From assembly GCF_963678635.1 (NCBI RefSeq), contig NC_087062.1:47171283-47235282 (forward strand): 64,000 bases of DNA, in the 5' to 3' direction. This document shows, in pieces, positions 1-14,000 of the stretch (position 1 is its first letter; the number at the start of each line of letters is the position of its first letter). The position numbers and the translations under genes were made by a program. The notes beneath the pieces are model-generated. The model saw nothing but the letters and a program-made list of their open reading frames with translations. It did not search any database and was not told where the DNA came from. Source of the DNA: Symsagittifera roscoffensis. Taxonomy: Eukaryota > Xenacoelomorpha > Acoela > Convolutidae.

Positions 1-1125
1 CTAAGTATTTGATTTTGGTCTTTATGTTACTGAAATATGTCTTTTTTTGTGTTTGTTCTTGATGCGATCTTTTGTGTGGCTAGTTAAGAAGTCTTGATGA
101 GTTAATTGTTGTTCCAATCACCAAATCTACTGAATTAGCGATTGTTGCAGAAGCGGATTTGTGCTGTGGCGATTTTTGTCCCAAGAAAGTTGTCGTCACA
201 AATTGGTAGTTTCCACTAGCTTCTGGTCTTGGCTACTGAATGTTTCTTCAGTTTTGACATCTTTGAAATAGACAGCGACAGTTTTTTTGGTTTGTTAATA
301 CGTTGTGGGTTTGCTGACAATTCTTGGGATTACTAAGTATTTGATTTTGGTCTTTATGTTACTGAAATATGTCTTTTTTTGTGTTTGTTCTTGATGCGAT
401 CTTTTGTGGTATAAATTTTTTAATTTTCCAGGACAGTGTGTGGCTAGTTAAGAAGTCTTGATGAGTTAATTGTTGTTCCAATCACCAAATCTACTGAATT
501 AGCGATTGTTGCAGAAGCGGATTTGTGCTGAGGCGATTTTTGTCCCAAGAAAGTTGTCGTCACAAATTGGTAGTTTCCACTAGCTTCTGGTATTGGCTAC
601 TGAATGTTCCTTCAGTTTTGACATCTTTGAAAAATACAGCGACCGTTTTTTTAGTTGTTAATACGTTGTGGGTTTGCTGACAATTCTTGGGAGTACTAAG
701 TATTTGATTTTGGTCTTTATGTTACTGAAATATGTCTTTTTTGTGTTTGTTCTTGATGCGATCTTTTGTGTGGCTAGTTAAGAAGTCTTGATGAGTTAAT
801 TGTTGTTCCAATCACCAAATCTACTGAATTAGCGATTGTTGCAGAAGCGGATTTGCGCTGTGGTGATTTTTTGTCCGAAGAAAGTTGTCGTCACAAATTG
901 GTAGTTTCCACTAGCTTCTGGTCTTGGCTACTGAATGTTTCTTCAGTTTTGACATCTTTGAAATAGACAGCGACAGTTTTTTTGGTTTGTTAATACGTTG
1001 TGGGTTTGCTGAAAATTCATGGGAAAACTAAGTTTTTGATTTTGGTCTCTATATTTCTGAAATATGTCTTTTTTTGTGTTTGTTCTTGATGCGATCTTTT
1101 GTGGTACAAATTTTTTCATTTTCCA
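1..1125. repeat. Dimeric satellite tract with shared 32-bp deletion
   Basis: Two monomers, two units apart, carry the same deletion. The 32 bp that normally include GGTACAAATTTTTT and CATTTTCCAGGACA are missing, so CTTTTGTG runs straight into TGGCTAGTT at about 75 and about 769. The normal-length monomer between them keeps the segment (about 405-437). The shared deletion shows that this tract is a dimer-type HOR copied as a block, and not a set of independent monomers. The tract is cut by the left window edge. Confidence 0.8.
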
Positions 1126-2210
1126 GGACAGCGTGTGGCTAGTTAAGAAGTCTTGATGAGTTCATTAATGTTCCAATCATCAATTTCACTGGGTTAGCGA
1201 TCGTTGCAGAAGCGGATTTGTGCTTTGGCGATTTTTGTCCCAAGAAAGTTGTCGTCACAAATTGGTAGTTTCCACTAGCTTCTGGTCTTGGCTACTGAAT
1301 GTTCCTTCAGTTTTGACATCTTTGAAATATACAGCGACAGTTTTTTTGGTTGATAATACGTTGTGGGTTTGCTGACAATTCTTGGGAGTACTAAGTCTTT
1401 GATTTTGGTCTTTATGTTTCTGAAATATGTCTTTTTTGTGTTTGTTCTTGATGCGATCTTTTGTGGTAGAAATTTTTTCATTTTCCAGGACAGTGTGTGG
1501 CTAGTTAAGAAGTCTTGATGAGTTCATTGTTGTTCTAATCATCAATTTCACTGGGTTCGCGATCGTTGCAGAAGCGGATTTGCGCTGTGGTGATTTTTTG
1601 TCCGAAGAAAGTTGTCGTCACAAATTGGTAGTTTCCACTAGCTTCTGGTCTTGGCTACTGAATGTTTCTTCAGTTTTGACATCTTTGAAATAGACAGCGA
1701 CAGTTTTTTTGGTTGATAATACGTTGTGGGTTTGCTGACAAATCTTGGGAGTACTAAGTCTTTGATTTTGGTCTTTATGTTTCTGAAATATGTCTTTTTT
1801 GTGTTTGTTCTTGATGCGATCTTTTGTGGTACAAATTTTTTCATTTTCCAGGACAGTGTGTGGCTAGTTAAGAAGTCTTGATGAGTTCATTTTTGTTCCA
1901 ATAATCAATTTCACTGGGTTCGCGATCGTTGCAGAAGCGGATTTGCGCTGTGGTGATTTTTTGTCCGAAGAAAGTTGTCGTCACAAATTGGTAGTTTCCA
2001 CTACCTTCTGGTCTTAGTTAATGAATGCTTCTTCAGTTTTGACATCTTTGAAATGGGCCGCGCAGATTTTTTGGCTGGTTAATGCGCTCTGGGTATGTTG
2101 ACTGTTCATGGGATTTCTGGATTTTGGTGTTAATGTTTCAGAAATACTTCTTTTTTTGTGTTTGTTCTTGATACGATCTTTTGTTGTACAAATTTTTTCA
2201 TTTTCCAGGA

Positions 2211-4390
2211 CAGTGTGTGGCTAGTTAAGAAGTCTTGATGAGTTCATTGTTGTTCCAATCATCAATTTCACTGGGTTAGCGATCGTTGCAGAAGCGGATT
2301 TGTGCTATGGCGATTTTTGTCCCAAGAAAGTTGTCGTCACAAATTGGTAGTTTCCACTAGCTTCTGGTCTTGGCTACTGAATGTTCCTTCAGTTTTGACA
2401 TCTTTGAAATATACAGCGAAAGTTTTTTTGGTTGATAATACGTTGTGGGTTTGCTGACAATTCTTGGGAGTACTAATTCTTTGATTTTGGTCTTTATGTT
2501 TCTGAAATATGTCTTTTTTGTGTTTGTTCTTGATGCGATCTTTTGTGGTACAAATTTTTTCATTTTCCAGGACAGTGTGTGGCTAGTTAAGAAGTCTTGA
2601 TGAGTTCATTGTTGTTCCAATCATCAATTTCACTGGGTTCGCGATCGTTGCAGAAGCGGATTTGCGCTGTGGTGATTTTTTGTCCGAAGAAAGTTGTCGT
2701 CACAAATTGGTAGTTTCCACTAGCTTCTGGTCTTGGCTACTGAATGTTTCTTCAGTTTTGACATCTTTGAAATAGACAGCGACAGTTTTTTTGGTTTGTT
2801 AATACGTTGTCGGTTTGCTGAAAATTCATGGGAAAACTAAGTTTTTGATTTTGGTCTTTATATTTCTGAAATATGTCTTTTTTTGTGTTTGTTCTTGATG
2901 CGATCTTTTGTGGTACAAATTTTTTCATTTTCCAGGACAGTGTGTGGCTAGTTAAGAAGTCTTGATGAGTTCATTGTTGTTCCAATCATCAATTTCACTG
3001 GGTTAGCGATCGTTGCAGAAGCGGATTTGTGCTGTGGCGATTTTTGTCCCAAGAAAGTTGTCGTCACAAATTGGTAGTTTCCACTAGCTTCTGGTCTTGG
3101 CTACTGAATTTTCCTTCAGTTTTGACATCTTTGAAATATACAGCGAAAGTTTTTTTGGTTGATAATACGTTGTGGGTTTGCTGACAATTCTTGGGAGTAC
3201 TAATTCTTTGATTTTGGTCTTTATGTTTCTGAAATATGTCTTTTTTGTGTTTGTTCTTGATGCGATCTTTTGTGGTACAAATTTTTTCATTTTCCAGGAC
3301 AGTGTGTGGCTAGTTAAGAAGTCTTGATGAGTTCATTGTTGTTCCAATCATCAATTTCACTGGGTTCGCGATCGTTGCAGAAGCGGATTTGCGCTGTGGT
3401 GATTTTTTGTCCGAAGAAAGTTGTCGTCACAAATTGGTAGTTTCCACTAGCTTCTGGTCTTGGCTACTGAATGTTTCTTCAGTTTTGACATCTTTGAAAT
3501 AGACAGCGACAGTTTTTTTGGTTTGTTAATACGTTGTCGGTTTGCTGAAAATTCATGGGAAAACTAAGTTTTTGATTTTGGTCTTTATATTTCTGAAATA
3601 TGTCTTTTTTTGTGTTTGTTCTTGATGCGATCTTTTGTGGTACAAATTTTTTCATTTTCCAGGACAGTGTGTGGCTAGTTAAGAAGTCTTGATGAGTTCA
3701 TTGTTGCTCCAATCATCAATTTCACTGGGTTAGCGAAGTTGCAGAAGCGGATTTGTGCTGTGGCGATTTTTGTCCCAAGAAAGTTGTCGTCACAAATTGG
3801 TAGTTTCCACTAGCTTCTGGTCTTGGCTACTGAATGTTCCTTCAGTTTTGACATCTTTGAAATATACAGCGAAAGTTTTTTTGGTTGATAATACGTTGTG
3901 GGTTTGCTGACAATTCTTGGGAGTACTAATTCTTTGATTTTGGTCTTTATGTTTCTGAAATATGTCTTTTTTGTGTTTGTTCTTGATGCGATCTTTTGTG
4001 GTACAATTTTTTTCATTTTCCAGGACAGTGTGTGGCTAGTTAAGAAGTCTTGATGAGTTCATTGTTGTTCCAATCATCAATTTCACTGGGTTCGCGATCG
4101 TTGCAGAAGCGGATTTGCGCTGTGGTGATTTTTTGTCCGAAGAAAGTTGTCGTCACAAATTGGTAGTTTCCACTAGCTTCTGGTCTTGGCTACTGAATGT
4201 TTCTTCAGTTTTGACATCTTTGAAATAGACAGCGACAGTTTTTTTGGTTTGTTAATACGTTGTCGGTTTGCTGAAAATTCATGGGAAAACTAAGTTTTTG
4301 ATTTTGGTCTTTATATTTCTGAAATATGTCTTTTTTTGTGTTTGTTCTTGATGCGATCTTTTGTGGTACAAATTTTTTCATTTTCCAGGA
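2211..4390. repeat. 726-bp dimer HOR, three tandem copies
   Basis: Two monomer kinds alternate three times with a 726-727 bp period: units near 2,211-2,936, 2,937-3,661 and 3,662-4,387. One kind has TTGATAATACGTTGTGGG followed by AGTACTAATTCTTTG. The other has TTGTTAATACGTTGTCGG followed by GGAAAACTAAG. The diagnostic variants AATTCTTTG and GTTGTCGG are rare elsewhere and repeat in phase here, so the dimer itself was amplified. Confidence 0.88.
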
Positions 4391-4639
4391 CAGTGTGTGG
4401 CTAGTTAAGAAGTCTTGATGAGTTCATTGTTGCTCCAATCATCAATTTCACTGGGTTAGCGAAGTTGCAGAAGCGGATTTGTGCTGTGGCAATTTTTGTC
4501 CCAAGAAAGTTGTCGTCACAAATTGGTAGTTTCCACTAGCTTCTGGTCTTGGCTTCTGAATGTTCCTTCAGTTTTGACATCTTTGAAATATACAGCGACA
4601 GTTTTTTGGTTGATAATACGTTGTGGGTTTGCTGACAAT

Positions 4640-7600
4640 TCTTGGGAGTACTAAGTCTTTGATTTTGGTCTTTATGTTTCTGAAATATTTTTTTTTTGTG
4701 TTTGTTCTTGATGCGATCTTTTGTGGTACAAATTTTTTCATTTTCCAGAACAGTGTGTGGCTAGTTAAGAAGTCTTGATGAGTTCATTGTTGTTCCAATC
4801 ATCAATTTCACTGGGTTCGCGATCGTTGCAGAAGCGGATTTGCGCTGTGGTTATTTTTTGTCCGAAGAAAGTTGTCGTCACAAATTGGTAGTTTCCACTA
4901 GCTTCTGGTCTTGGCTACTGAATGTTTCTTCAGTTTTGACAGCTTTGAAATAGACAGCGACAGTTTTTTTTTGGTTTGTTAATACGTTGTGGGTTTGCTG
5001 AAAATTCATGGGAAAACTAAGTTTTTGATTTTGGTCTTTATATTTCTGAAATATGTCTTTTTTGTGTTTGTTCTTGATGCGATCTTTTGTGGTACAAATT
5101 TTTTCATTTTCCAGGACAGTGTGTGGCTAGTTAAGAATTCTTGATGAGTTCATTGTTGTTCCAATCATCAATTTCACTGGGTTCGCGATCGTTGCAGAAG
5201 CGGATTTGTGCTGTGGTGATTTTTGTCCGAAGAAAGTTGTCGTCACAAATTGGTAGTTTCCACTACCTTCTGGTCTTGGTTAATGAATGCTTCTTCAGTT
5301 TTGACATCTTTGAAATGGGCAGCGCTAATTTGTTGGCTGGTTAATGCGCTTTGGGTATGTTGATTGTTCATGGGATTTCTGGATTTTGGTGTTTATGTTT
5401 CTGAAATATGTCTTTTTTTGTGTTTGTTCTTGATGCGATCTTTTGTGGTACAAATTTTTTCATTTTCCAGAACAGTGTGTGGCTAGTTAAGAAGTCTTGA
5501 TGAGTTCATTGTTGTTCCAATCATCAATTTCACTGGGTTCGCGATCGTTGCAGAAGAGGATTTGCGCTGTGGTGATTTTTTGTCCGAAGAAAGTTGTCGT
5601 CACAAATTGGTAGTTTCCACTAGCTTCTGGTCTTGGCTACTGAATGTTTCTTCAGTTTTGAAATCTTTGAAATAGACAGCGACAGTTTTTTTGGTTTGTT
5701 AATACGTTGTCGGTTTGCTGAAAATTCATGGGAAAACTAAGTTTTTGATTTTGGTCTTTATATTTCTGAAAAATGTCTATTTTTGTGTTTGTTCTTGATG
5801 CGATCTTTTGTGGTACAAATTTTTTTCATTTTCCAGGACAGTGTTTGGCTAGTTAAGAAGTCTTGATGAGTTCATTGTTGTTCCAATCATCAATTTCACT
5901 GGGTTCGCGATCGTTGCAGAAGCGGATTTGTGCTGTGGTGATTTTTGTCCGAAGAAAGTTGTCGTCACAAATTGGTAGTTTCCACTACCTTCTGGTCTTG
6001 GTTAATGAATGCTTCTTCAGTTTTGACATCTTTGAAATGGGCAGCGCTAATTTGTTGGCTGGTTAATGCGCTTTGGGTATGTTGACTGTTCATGGGATTT
6101 CTGGATTTTGGTGTTTATGTTTCTGAAATACTTCTTTTTTTTGTGTTTGTTCTTGATACGATCTTTTGTTGTACAAATTTTTTCATTTTCCAGGACAGTG
6201 TGTGGCTAGTTAAGAAGTCTTGATGAGTTCATTGTTGTTCCAATCATCAATTTCACTGGGTTAGCGATCGTTGCAGAAGCGGATTTGTGCTGTGGCGATT
6301 TTTGTCCCAAGAAAGTTGTCGTCACAAATTGGTAGTTTCCACTAGCTTCTGGTCTTGGCTACTGAATGTTCCTTCAGTTTTGACATCTTTGAAATATACA
6401 GCGACAGTTTTTTTGGTTGATAATACGTTGTGAGTTTGCTGACAATTCTTGGAAGTACTAAGTCTTTGATTTTGGTCTTTATGTTTCTGAAATATGTCTT
6501 TTTTTGTGTTTGTTCTTGATGCGATCTTTTGTGGTACAAATTTTTTCATTTTCCAGGACTGTGTGTGGCTAGTTAAGAAGTCTTGATGAGTTCATTGTTT
6601 TTCCAATCATCAATTTCACTGGGTTCGCGATCGTTGCAGAAGCGGATTTGCGCTGTGGTGATTTTTTGTCCGAAGAAAGTTGTCGTCACAAATTGGTAGT
6701 TTCCACTAGCTTCTGGTCTTGGCTACTAAATGTTTCTTCAGTTTTGACAGCTTTGAAATAGACAGCGACAGTTTTTTTGGTTTGTTAATACGTTGTGGGT
6801 TTGCTGAAAATTCAGGGGAAAACTAAGTTTTTGATTTTGGTCTTTATATTTCTGAAATATGTCTTTTTTTGTGTTTGTTCTTGATGCGATCTTTTGTGGT
6901 ACAAATTTTTTCATTTTCCAGGACAGTGTGTGCCTAGTTAAGAATTCTTGATGAGTTCATTGCTGTTCCACTCATCAATTTCACTGGGTTCGCGATCGTT
7001 GCAGAAGCGGATTTGTGCTGTGGTGATTTTTGTCCGAAGAAAGTTGTCGTCACAAATTGGTAGTTTCCACTACCTTCTGGTCTTGGTTAATGATTGCTTC
7101 TTCAGTTTTGACATCTTTGAAATAGGCAGCGCTAATTTGTTGGCTGGTTAATGCGATTTGGGTATGTTGACTGTTCATGATATTTCTGGATTTTGGTGTT
7201 TATGTTTCTGAAATATGTCTTTTTTTTGTGTTCGTTCTTGATGCGATCTTTTGTGGTACAAATTTTTTCATTTTCCAGAACAGTGTGTGGCTAGTTAAGA
7301 AGTTTTGATGAGTTCATTGTTGTTCCAATCATCAATTTCACTGGGTTCGCGATCGTTGCAGAAGCGGATTTGCGCTGTGGTGATTTTTTGTCCGAAGAAA
7401 GTTGTCGTCACAAATTGGTAGTTTCCACTAGCTTCTGGTCTTGGCTACTGAAAGTTTCTTCAGTTTTGAAATCTTTGAAATAGACAGCGACAGTTTTTTT
7501 GGTTTGTTAATGAGTTGTCGGTTTGCTGAAAATTCATGGGAAAACTAAGTTTTTGATTTTGGTCTTTATATTTCTGAAATATGTCTATTTTTGTGTTTGT

Positions 7601-8250
7601 TCTTGATGCGATCTTTTGTGGTACAAATTTTTTCATTTTCCAGGACAGTGTTTGGCTAGTTAAGAAGTCTTGATGAGTTCATTGTTGTTCCAATCATCAA
7701 TTTCACTGGGTTCGCGATCGTTGCAGAAGCGGATTTGTGCTGTGGTGATTTTTGTCCGAAGAAAGTTGTCGTCACAAATTGGTAGTTTCCACTACCTTCT
7801 GGTCTTGGTTAATGAATGCTTCTTCAGTTTTGACATCTTTGAAATGGGCAGCGCTAATTTGTTGGCTGGTTAATGCGCTTTGGGTATGTTGACTGTTCAT
7901 GGGATTTCTGGATTTTGGTGTTTATGTTTCTGAAATACTTCTTTTTTTTGTGTTTGTTCTTGATACGATCTTTTGTTGTACAAATTTTTTCATTTTCCAG
8001 GACAGTGTGTGGCTAGTTAAGAAGTCTTGATGAGTTCAATGTTGTTCCAATCATCAATTTCACTGGGTTAGCGATCGTTGCAGAAGCGGATTTGTGCTGT
8101 GGCGATTTTTGTCCCAAGAAAGTTGTCGTCACAAATTGGTAGTTTCCACTAGCTTCTGGTCTTGGCTACTGAATGTTCCTTCAGTTTTGACATCTTTGAA
8201 ATATACAGCGACAGTTTTTTTGGTTGATAATACGTTGTGAGTTTGCTGAC
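4640..8250. repeat. 1,807-bp pentamer HOR, two tandem copies
   Basis: Five-monomer blocks repeat with a constant 1,807-bp offset. The GGGCAGCGCT-type monomers at about 5,141 and 5,863 recur at 6,948 and 7,670, and the unusual GACAGCTTTG variant at about 4,936 recurs at about 6,743. A further partial continuation follows to about 8,600. Point differences between copies are few. Confidence 0.82.
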
Positions 8251-8833
8251 ATTTCTTGAGAGTACTAAGTCTTTGATTTTGATCTTTATGTTTCTGAAAT
8301 ATCTCTTTTTTTTGTGTTTGTTCTTGATGCGATCTTTTGTGGTACAAATTTTTTCATTTTCCAGGACAGTGTGTGGCTAGTTAAGAAGTCTTGATGAGTT
8401 CATTGTTGTTCCAATCATCAATTTCACTGGGTTCGCGATCGTTGCAGAAGCGGATTTGTGCTGTGGTGATTTTTGTCCGAAGTAAGTTGTCGTCACAAAT
8501 TGGTAGTTTCCACTACCTTCTGGTCTTGGTTAATGAATGCTTCTTCAGTTTTGACATCTTTTGAATGGGCAGCGCTAATTTGTTGGCTGGTTAATGCGCT
8601 TTGGGTATGTTGAATGTTCATGGGATTTCTGGATTTTGGTGTTTATGTTTCTGAAATACTTCTTTTTTTTGTGTTTGTTCTTGTACAAATTTTTTCATTT
8701 TCCAGGACAGTGTGTGGCTACTTAAGAAGTCTTGATGAGTTCATTGTTGTCCCAATCATCAATTTCACTGGGTTAGCGATTGTTGCAGAAGCGGATTTGT
8801 GCTGTGACGATTTTTGTCCCAAGAAAGTTGTCG

Positions 8834-11040
8834 TCACAAATTGGTAGTTTCCACTAGCTTCTGGTCTTGGCTACTGAATGTTCCTTCAGTTTTGACATCT
8901 TTGAAATATACAGCGACAGCTTTTTTGGTTGATAATACGTTGTGGGTTTGCTGACAATTCTTGGGAGTACTAAGTCTTTGATTTTGGTCTTTATGTTTCT
9001 GAAATATGTCTTTTTTTGTGTTTGTTCTTGATGCGATCTTTTGTGGTACAAACTTTTTCATTTTCCAGGACAGTATGTGGCTAGTTAAGAAGTCTTGATG
9101 AGTTCATTGTTCCAATCATCAATTTAACTGGGTTCGCGATCGTTGCAAAAGCAGATTTGCGCTGTGGTGATTTTTTGTCCGAAGAAAGTTGTCGTCACAA
9201 ATTGGTAGTTTCCACTAGCTTCTGGTCTTGGCTACTGAATGTTCCTTCAGTTTTGACATCTTTGAAATATACAGCGACAGTTTTTTTGGTTGATAATACG
9301 TTGTGGGTTTGCTGACAATTCTTGAGAGTACTAAGTCTTTGATTTTGGTCTTTATGTTTCTGAAATATCTCTTTTTTTGTGTTTGTTCTTGATGCGATCT
9401 TTTGTGGTACAAATTTTTTCATTTTCCAGGACAGTGTGTGGCTAGTTAAGAAGTCTTGATGAGTTCATTGTTGTTCCAATCATCAATTTCACTGGGTTCG
9501 CGATCGTTGCAGAAGCGGATTTGCGCTGTGGTGATTTTTTGTCCGAAGAAAGTTGTCGTCACAAATTGGTAGTTTCCACTAGCTTCTGGTCTTGGCTACT
9601 GAATGTTTCTTCAGTTTTGACATCTTTGAAATAGACAGCGACAGTTTTTTTGGTTTGTTAATACGTTGTGGGTTTGCTGAAAATTCATGGGAAACTAAGT
9701 TTTTGATTTTGGTCTTTAAATTTCTGAAATATGTCTTTTTTTTGTGTTTGTTCTTGATGCGATCTTTTGTGGTACAAATTTTTTCATTTTCCAGGACAGT
9801 GTGTGGCTAGTTAAGAAGTCTTGATGAGTTCATTGTTGTTCCAATCATCAATTTCACTGGATTACCGATCGTTGCAGAAGCGGATTTGTGCTGTGGCGAT
9901 TTTTGTCCCAAGAAAGTTGTCGTCACAAATTGGTAGTTTCCACTAGCTTCTGGTCTTGGCTACTGAATGTTCCTTCAGTTTTGACATCTTTGAAATATAC
10001 AGCGACAGCTTTTTTGGTTGATAATACGTTGTGGGTTTGCTGACAATTCTTGGGAGTACTAAGTCTTTGATTTTGGTCTTTATGTTTCTGAAATATGTCT
10101 TTTTTTGTGTTTGTTCTTGATGCGATCTTTTGTGGTACAAACTTTTTCATTTTCCAGGACAGTGTGTGGCTAGTTAAGAAGTCTTGATGAGTTCATTGTT
10201 CCAATCATCAATTTAACTGGGTTCGCGATCGTTGCAAAAGCAGATTTGCGCTGTGGTGATTTTTTGTCCGAAGAAAGTTGTCGTCACAAATTGGTAGTTT
10301 CCACTAGCTTCTGGTCTTGGCTACTGAATGTTCCTTCAGTTTTGACATCTTTGAAATATACAGCGACAGTTTTTTTGGTTGATAATACGTTGTGGGTTTG
10401 CTGACAATTCTTGAGAGTACTAAGTCTTTGATTTTGGTCTTTATGTTTCTGAAATATCTCTTTTTTTGTGTTTGTTCTTGATGCGATCTTTTGTGGTACA
10501 AATTTTTTCATTTTCCAGGACAGTGTGTGGCTAGTTAAGAAGTCTTGATGAGTTCATTGTTGTTCCAATCATCAATTTCACTGGGTTCGCGATCGTTGCA
10601 GAAGCGGATTTGCGCTGTGGTGATTTTTTGTCCGAAGAAAGTTGTCGTCACAAATTGGTAGTTTCCACTAGCTTCTGGTCTTGGCTACTGAATGTTTCTT
10701 CAGTTTTGACATCTTTGAAATAGACAGCGACAGTTTTTTTGGTTTGTTAATACGTTGTGGGTTTGCTGAAAATTCATGGGAAACTAAGTTTTTGATTTTG
10801 GTCTTTAAATTTCTGAAATATGTCTTTTTTTTGTGTTTGTTCTTGATGCGATCTTTTGTGGTACAAATTTTTTCATTTTCCAGGACAGTGTGTGGCTAGT
10901 TAAGAAGTCTTGATGAGTTCATTGTTGTTCCAATCATCAATTTCACTGGATTACCGATCGTTGCAGAAGCGGATTTGTGCTGTGGCGATTTTTGTCCCAA
11001 GAAAGTTGTCGTCACAAATTGGTAGTTTCCACTAGCTTCT
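8834..11040. repeat. 1,089-bp trimer HOR, two near-identical copies
   Basis: The stretch from about 8,834 to 9,922 repeats almost base for base from 9,923 to about 11,040 at an offset of exactly 1,089 bp (three monomers). Private variants are shared in phase: a monomer with shortened GTTCATTGTTCCAATC, AATTTAACTGGG and TTGCAAAAGCAG, and another with CACTGGATTACCGATCG. The second copy diverges after about 11,045. This looks like one of the most recent duplications in the window. Confidence 0.92.
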
Positions 11041-14000
11041 GGTCTCGGCTACTGAATGTTTCTTCAGTTTTGACATCTTTGAAATAGACAGCGACCGTTT
11101 TTTTGGTTTGTTAATACGTTGTGGGTTTGCTGAAAATTCATGGGAAAACTAAGTTTTTGATTTTGGTCTTTATATTTCTGAAATATGTCTTTTTTTTGTA
11201 TTTGTTTTTGATGCGATCTTTTGTGGTACAAATTTTTTCATTTTCCAGGACAGTGTGTGGCTAGTTTAGAAGTCTTGATGAGTTCATTGTTGTTCCAATC
11301 ATCAATTTCACTGGGTTAGCGATCGTTGCAGAAGCGGATTTGCGCTGTGGTGATTTTTTGTCCGAAGAAAGTTGTCGTCACAAATTGGTAGTTTCCACTA
11401 GCTTCTGGTCTTGGCTACTGAATGTTTCTTCAGTTTTGACATCTTTGAAATAGGCAGCGACCGTTTTTTTGGTTTGTTAATACGTTGTCGGTTTGCTGAA
11501 AATTCATGGGAAAACTAAGTTTTTGATTTTGGTCTTTATATTTCTGAAATATGTCTTTTTTTCGTGTTCGTTCTTGATGCGATCTTTTGTGGTACAAATT
11601 TTTTCATTTTCCAGGACAGTGTGTGGCTAGTTAAGAAGTCTTGATGAGTTCATTGTTGTTCCAATCATCAATTTCACTGGGTTAGCGATCGTTGCAGAAG
11701 CGGATTTGTGCTGTGGCGATTTTTGTCCCAAGAAAGTTGTCGTCACAAATTGGTAGTTTCCACTAGCTTCTGGTCTTGGCTACTGAATGTTCCTTCAGTT
11801 TTGACATCTTTGAAATATACAGCGACAGTTTTTTGGTTGATAATACGTTGTGGGTTTGCTGACAATTCTTGGGAGTACTAAGTCTTTGATTTTGGTCTTT
11901 ATGTTTCTGAAATATGTCTTTTTTTTGTGTTTGTTCTTGATGCGATCTTTTGTGGTACAAACTTTTTTTCATTTTCCAGGACAGTGTGTGGCTAGTTAAG
12001 AAGTCTTGATGAGTTCATTGTTGTTCCAATCATCAATTTCACTGGGTTAGCGATCGTTGCAGAAGCGGATTTGTGCTGTGGTGATTTTTTGTCCGAAGAA
12101 AGTTGTCGTCACAAATTGGTAGTTTCCACTAGCTTCTGGTCTTGGCTACTGAATAATTCTTCAGTTTTGACATCTTTGAAATAGACAGCGACAGTTTTTT
12201 TGGTTTGTTAATACGTTGTGGATTTGCTGAAAATTCATGGGAAAACTAAGTTTTTGATTTTAGTCTTTATATTTCTGAAATATGTCTTTTTTTGTGTTTG
12301 TTCTTGATGCGATCTTTTATGGTACAAATTTTTTCATTTTCCAGGACAGTGTGTGGCTAGTTAAGAAGTCTTGATGAGTTCATTAATGTTCCAATCATCA
12401 ATTTCTCTGGGTTAGCGATCGTTCAGAAGCGGATTTGTGCTGTGGTGATTTTTGTCCGAAGAAAATTGTCGTCACAAATTGGTAGTTTCCACTAGCTTCT
12501 GGTCTTGGCTACTGAATGTTTCTTCAGTTTTGACATCTTTGAAATAGACAGCGACAGTTTTTTTGGTTTGTTAATACGTTGTGAGTGTGCTGAAAATTCA
12601 TGGGAAAACTAAGTTTTTGATTTTGGTCTTTATATTTCTGAAATATGTCTTTTTTTTTGTGTTTGTTCTTGATGCGATCTTTTGTGGTACAAATTTTTTC
12701 ATTTTCCAGGACAGTGTGTGGCTAGTTAAGAAGTCTTGATGAGTTCATTAATGTTCCAATCATCAATTTCTCTGGGTTAGCGATCGTTCAGAAGTGGATT
12801 TGCGCTGTGGTGATTTTTTGTCCGAAGAAAGTTGTCGTCACAAATTGGTAGTTTCCACAAGCTTCTGGTCTTGGCAACTGAATGTTTCTTCAGTTTTGAC
12901 ATCTTTGAAATATACAGCGACAGTTTTTTTGGTTTGTTAATACGTTGTGGGTTTGCTGACAATTCATGGGAGTACTAAGTTTTTGATTTTGGTCTTTATG
13001 TTTCTGAAATATGTCTTTTTTTTGTGTTTGTTCTTGATGCGATCTTTTGTGGTACAAAATTTTTCATTTTCCAGGACAGTGTGTGGCTAGTTAAGAAGTC
13101 CTGATGAGTTCATTGTTGTTCCAATCATCAATTTCACTGGGTTAGCGATCGTTGCAGAAGCGGATTTGTGCTGTGGCATTTTTTGTCCCAAGAAAGTTGT
13201 CGTCACAAATTGGTAGTTTCCACTAGCTTCTGGTCTTGGCTACTGAATGTTTCTTCAGTTTTGGCATCTTTGAAGTATACAGCGACAGTTTTTGTGGTTT
13301 TTAATACGTCGTGGATTTGCTGACAATTCATGGGAGTACTAAGTTTTTGATTTTGGTCTTAATGTTTCTGAAATATGTCTTTTTTTTTGTGTTTGTTCTT
13401 GATGCGATCTTTTGTGGTACAAAATTTTTCATTTTCCAGGACAGTGTGTGGCTAGTTAAGAAGTCCTGATGAGTTCATTGTTGTTCCAATCATCAACTTC
13501 ACTGGGTTAGCGATCGTTGCAGAAGCAGATTTGTGCTGTGGCGATTTTTGTCCCAAGAAAGTTGTCGTCACAAATTGGTAGTTTCCACTAGCTTCTGGTC
13601 TTGGCTAATGAATGTTCCTTCAGTTTTGACATCTTTGAAATATTCAGCGACAGCTTTTTTGGTTGATAATACGTTGTGGGTTTGCTGACAATTCTTGGGA
13701 GTACTAAGTCTTTGATTTTGGTCTTTATGTTTCTGAAATATGTCTTTTTTTGTGTTTGTTCTTGATGCGATCTTTTGTGGTACAAATTTTTTCATTTTCC
13801 AGGACAGTGTGTGGCTAGTTAAGAAGTCTTGATGAGTTCATTGTTGTTCCAATCATCAATTTCACTGGGTTCGCGATCGTTGCAGAAGCGGATTTGCGCT
13901 GTGGTGATTTTTTGTCCGAAGAAAGTTGTCGTCACAAATTGGTAGTTTCCACTAGCTTCTGGTCTTGGCTAATGAATGTTCCTTCAGTTCTGACATCTTT

